In this document: positions 43,726-43,784 of the stretch, piece after piece
Layout of the letters: every line of letters begins with the position of its first letter
Position numbering within the stretch: position 1 is the stretch's first letter
DNA from: Chitinophagales bacterium
Lineage (GTDB): Bacteria > Bacteroidota > Bacteroidia > Chitinophagales > Chitinophagaceae
DNA length: 43,784 nucleotides
Assembly: GCA_026931905.1 (NCBI GenBank)
Contig: JAIXLB010000058.1
Location: 1,753 to 45,536 of the forward strand
Direction of reading: 5' to 3'
Notes under the pieces: generated by a model
What the model was told of the DNA's origin: nothing
Database searches by the model: none
Seen by the model: the letters and a program-made list of their open reading frames with translations, nothing else
Made by a program: the position numbers and the translations under genes

Positions 43726-43784
43726 ATAAACGTATTTGTAGCTCTAATTCCTTTGGTAATTTCTCTCTTAAAATAGTATAAATT
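43688..43784 (-). CDS. C-terminal end of a 6-pyruvoyl/6-carboxytetrahydropterin synthase-family gene (5' part outside window)
   Basis: On the minus strand a frame open to the window edge reads LPKELELQIRL and ends in RLYETERNFVEYPA with TAA at 43688-43690. The ending ETxxNFxEY is the usual C-terminus of the PTPS/QueD family, where the glutamate lies in the pterin-binding region. These enzymes use the product of FolE, so the neighbour fits. The last 38 bases lie inside folE in a different frame. Only about 31 codons are visible, so the exact family member (QueD or PTPS) cannot be told. Confidence 0.65.
   Translation of the reverse strand, partial: IYTILREKLPKELELQIRLYETERNFVEYPA

Overview
The window is an AT-rich chromosomal segment from a Bacteroidota bacterium. 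A Chitinophagaceae-like member is my best guess, but no rRNA is present to confirm it. The evidence for the phylum is a giant SprA (type IX secretion/gliding translocon) directly downstream of ruvA, a 14-gene nuo operon with separate nuoC and nuoD and a short NuoG, a small periplasmic TonB-domain protein, and -7 boxes of the Bacteroidota form TAnnTTTG. I see no tRNA, rRNA, CRISPR array, transposase or phage gene. Most of the window is core chromosome; the only clearly accessory stretch is the first 463 bases.

Layout. 1-463: the 3' end of a type I restriction specificity gene (hsdS), whose C-terminal coding sequence is repeated three times with an exact 165-base period. 580-3218: an outer-membrane beta-barrel protein, a membrane-anchored metallophosphoesterase and a UPF0173 metal-dependent hydrolase. 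3244-11172 (minus): ruvA then sprA. 11319-12308 (plus): fabH from its own promoter. 12485-14584 (minus): a ComEC-type DNA uptake channel.

14738-29281 (minus): the complex I operon, transcribed nuoA-B-C-D-E-F-G-H-I-J-K-L-M-N. Two extra genes interrupt it: an exported NTF2/DUF4440-like protein between nuoE and nuoF, and an 85-residue two-helix membrane protein between nuoH and nuoI. A strong hairpin terminator (29329-29370) and a -7 box (29306-29313) separate the operon from the upstream TPR gene.

29406-32324 (minus): a small membrane protein, a PstS-like lipoprotein and a TPR protein, without any pstCAB. 32555-35677 (minus): a UvrD-type helicase fused to a RecB/AddB-like nuclease with a probable Fe-S cysteine set. 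35761-36526 (plus): a TonB C-terminal-domain protein and an AhpD-like protein. 36530-39205: a PAP2 phosphatase divergent from an LTA-synthase/sulfatase-family membrane enzyme. 39206-39611: a 406-base gap containing one copy of a dispersed 33-base element. 39612-40043: a GNAT acetyltransferase. 40048-42888 (minus): a TolC-family protein followed by an RND/MacA-type adaptor, with no pump gene in view. 43003-43784 (minus): folE, overlapped by the end of a 6-pyruvoyl/6-carboxytetrahydropterin synthase gene that runs off the window.

The observations I consider most worth checking are the triplicated hsdS tail with its embedded palindrome, the 33-base element found both inside the nuo operon and in the 406-base gap, and the two non-nuo genes inside the complex I operon. 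None of these amounts to a demonstrated new system.
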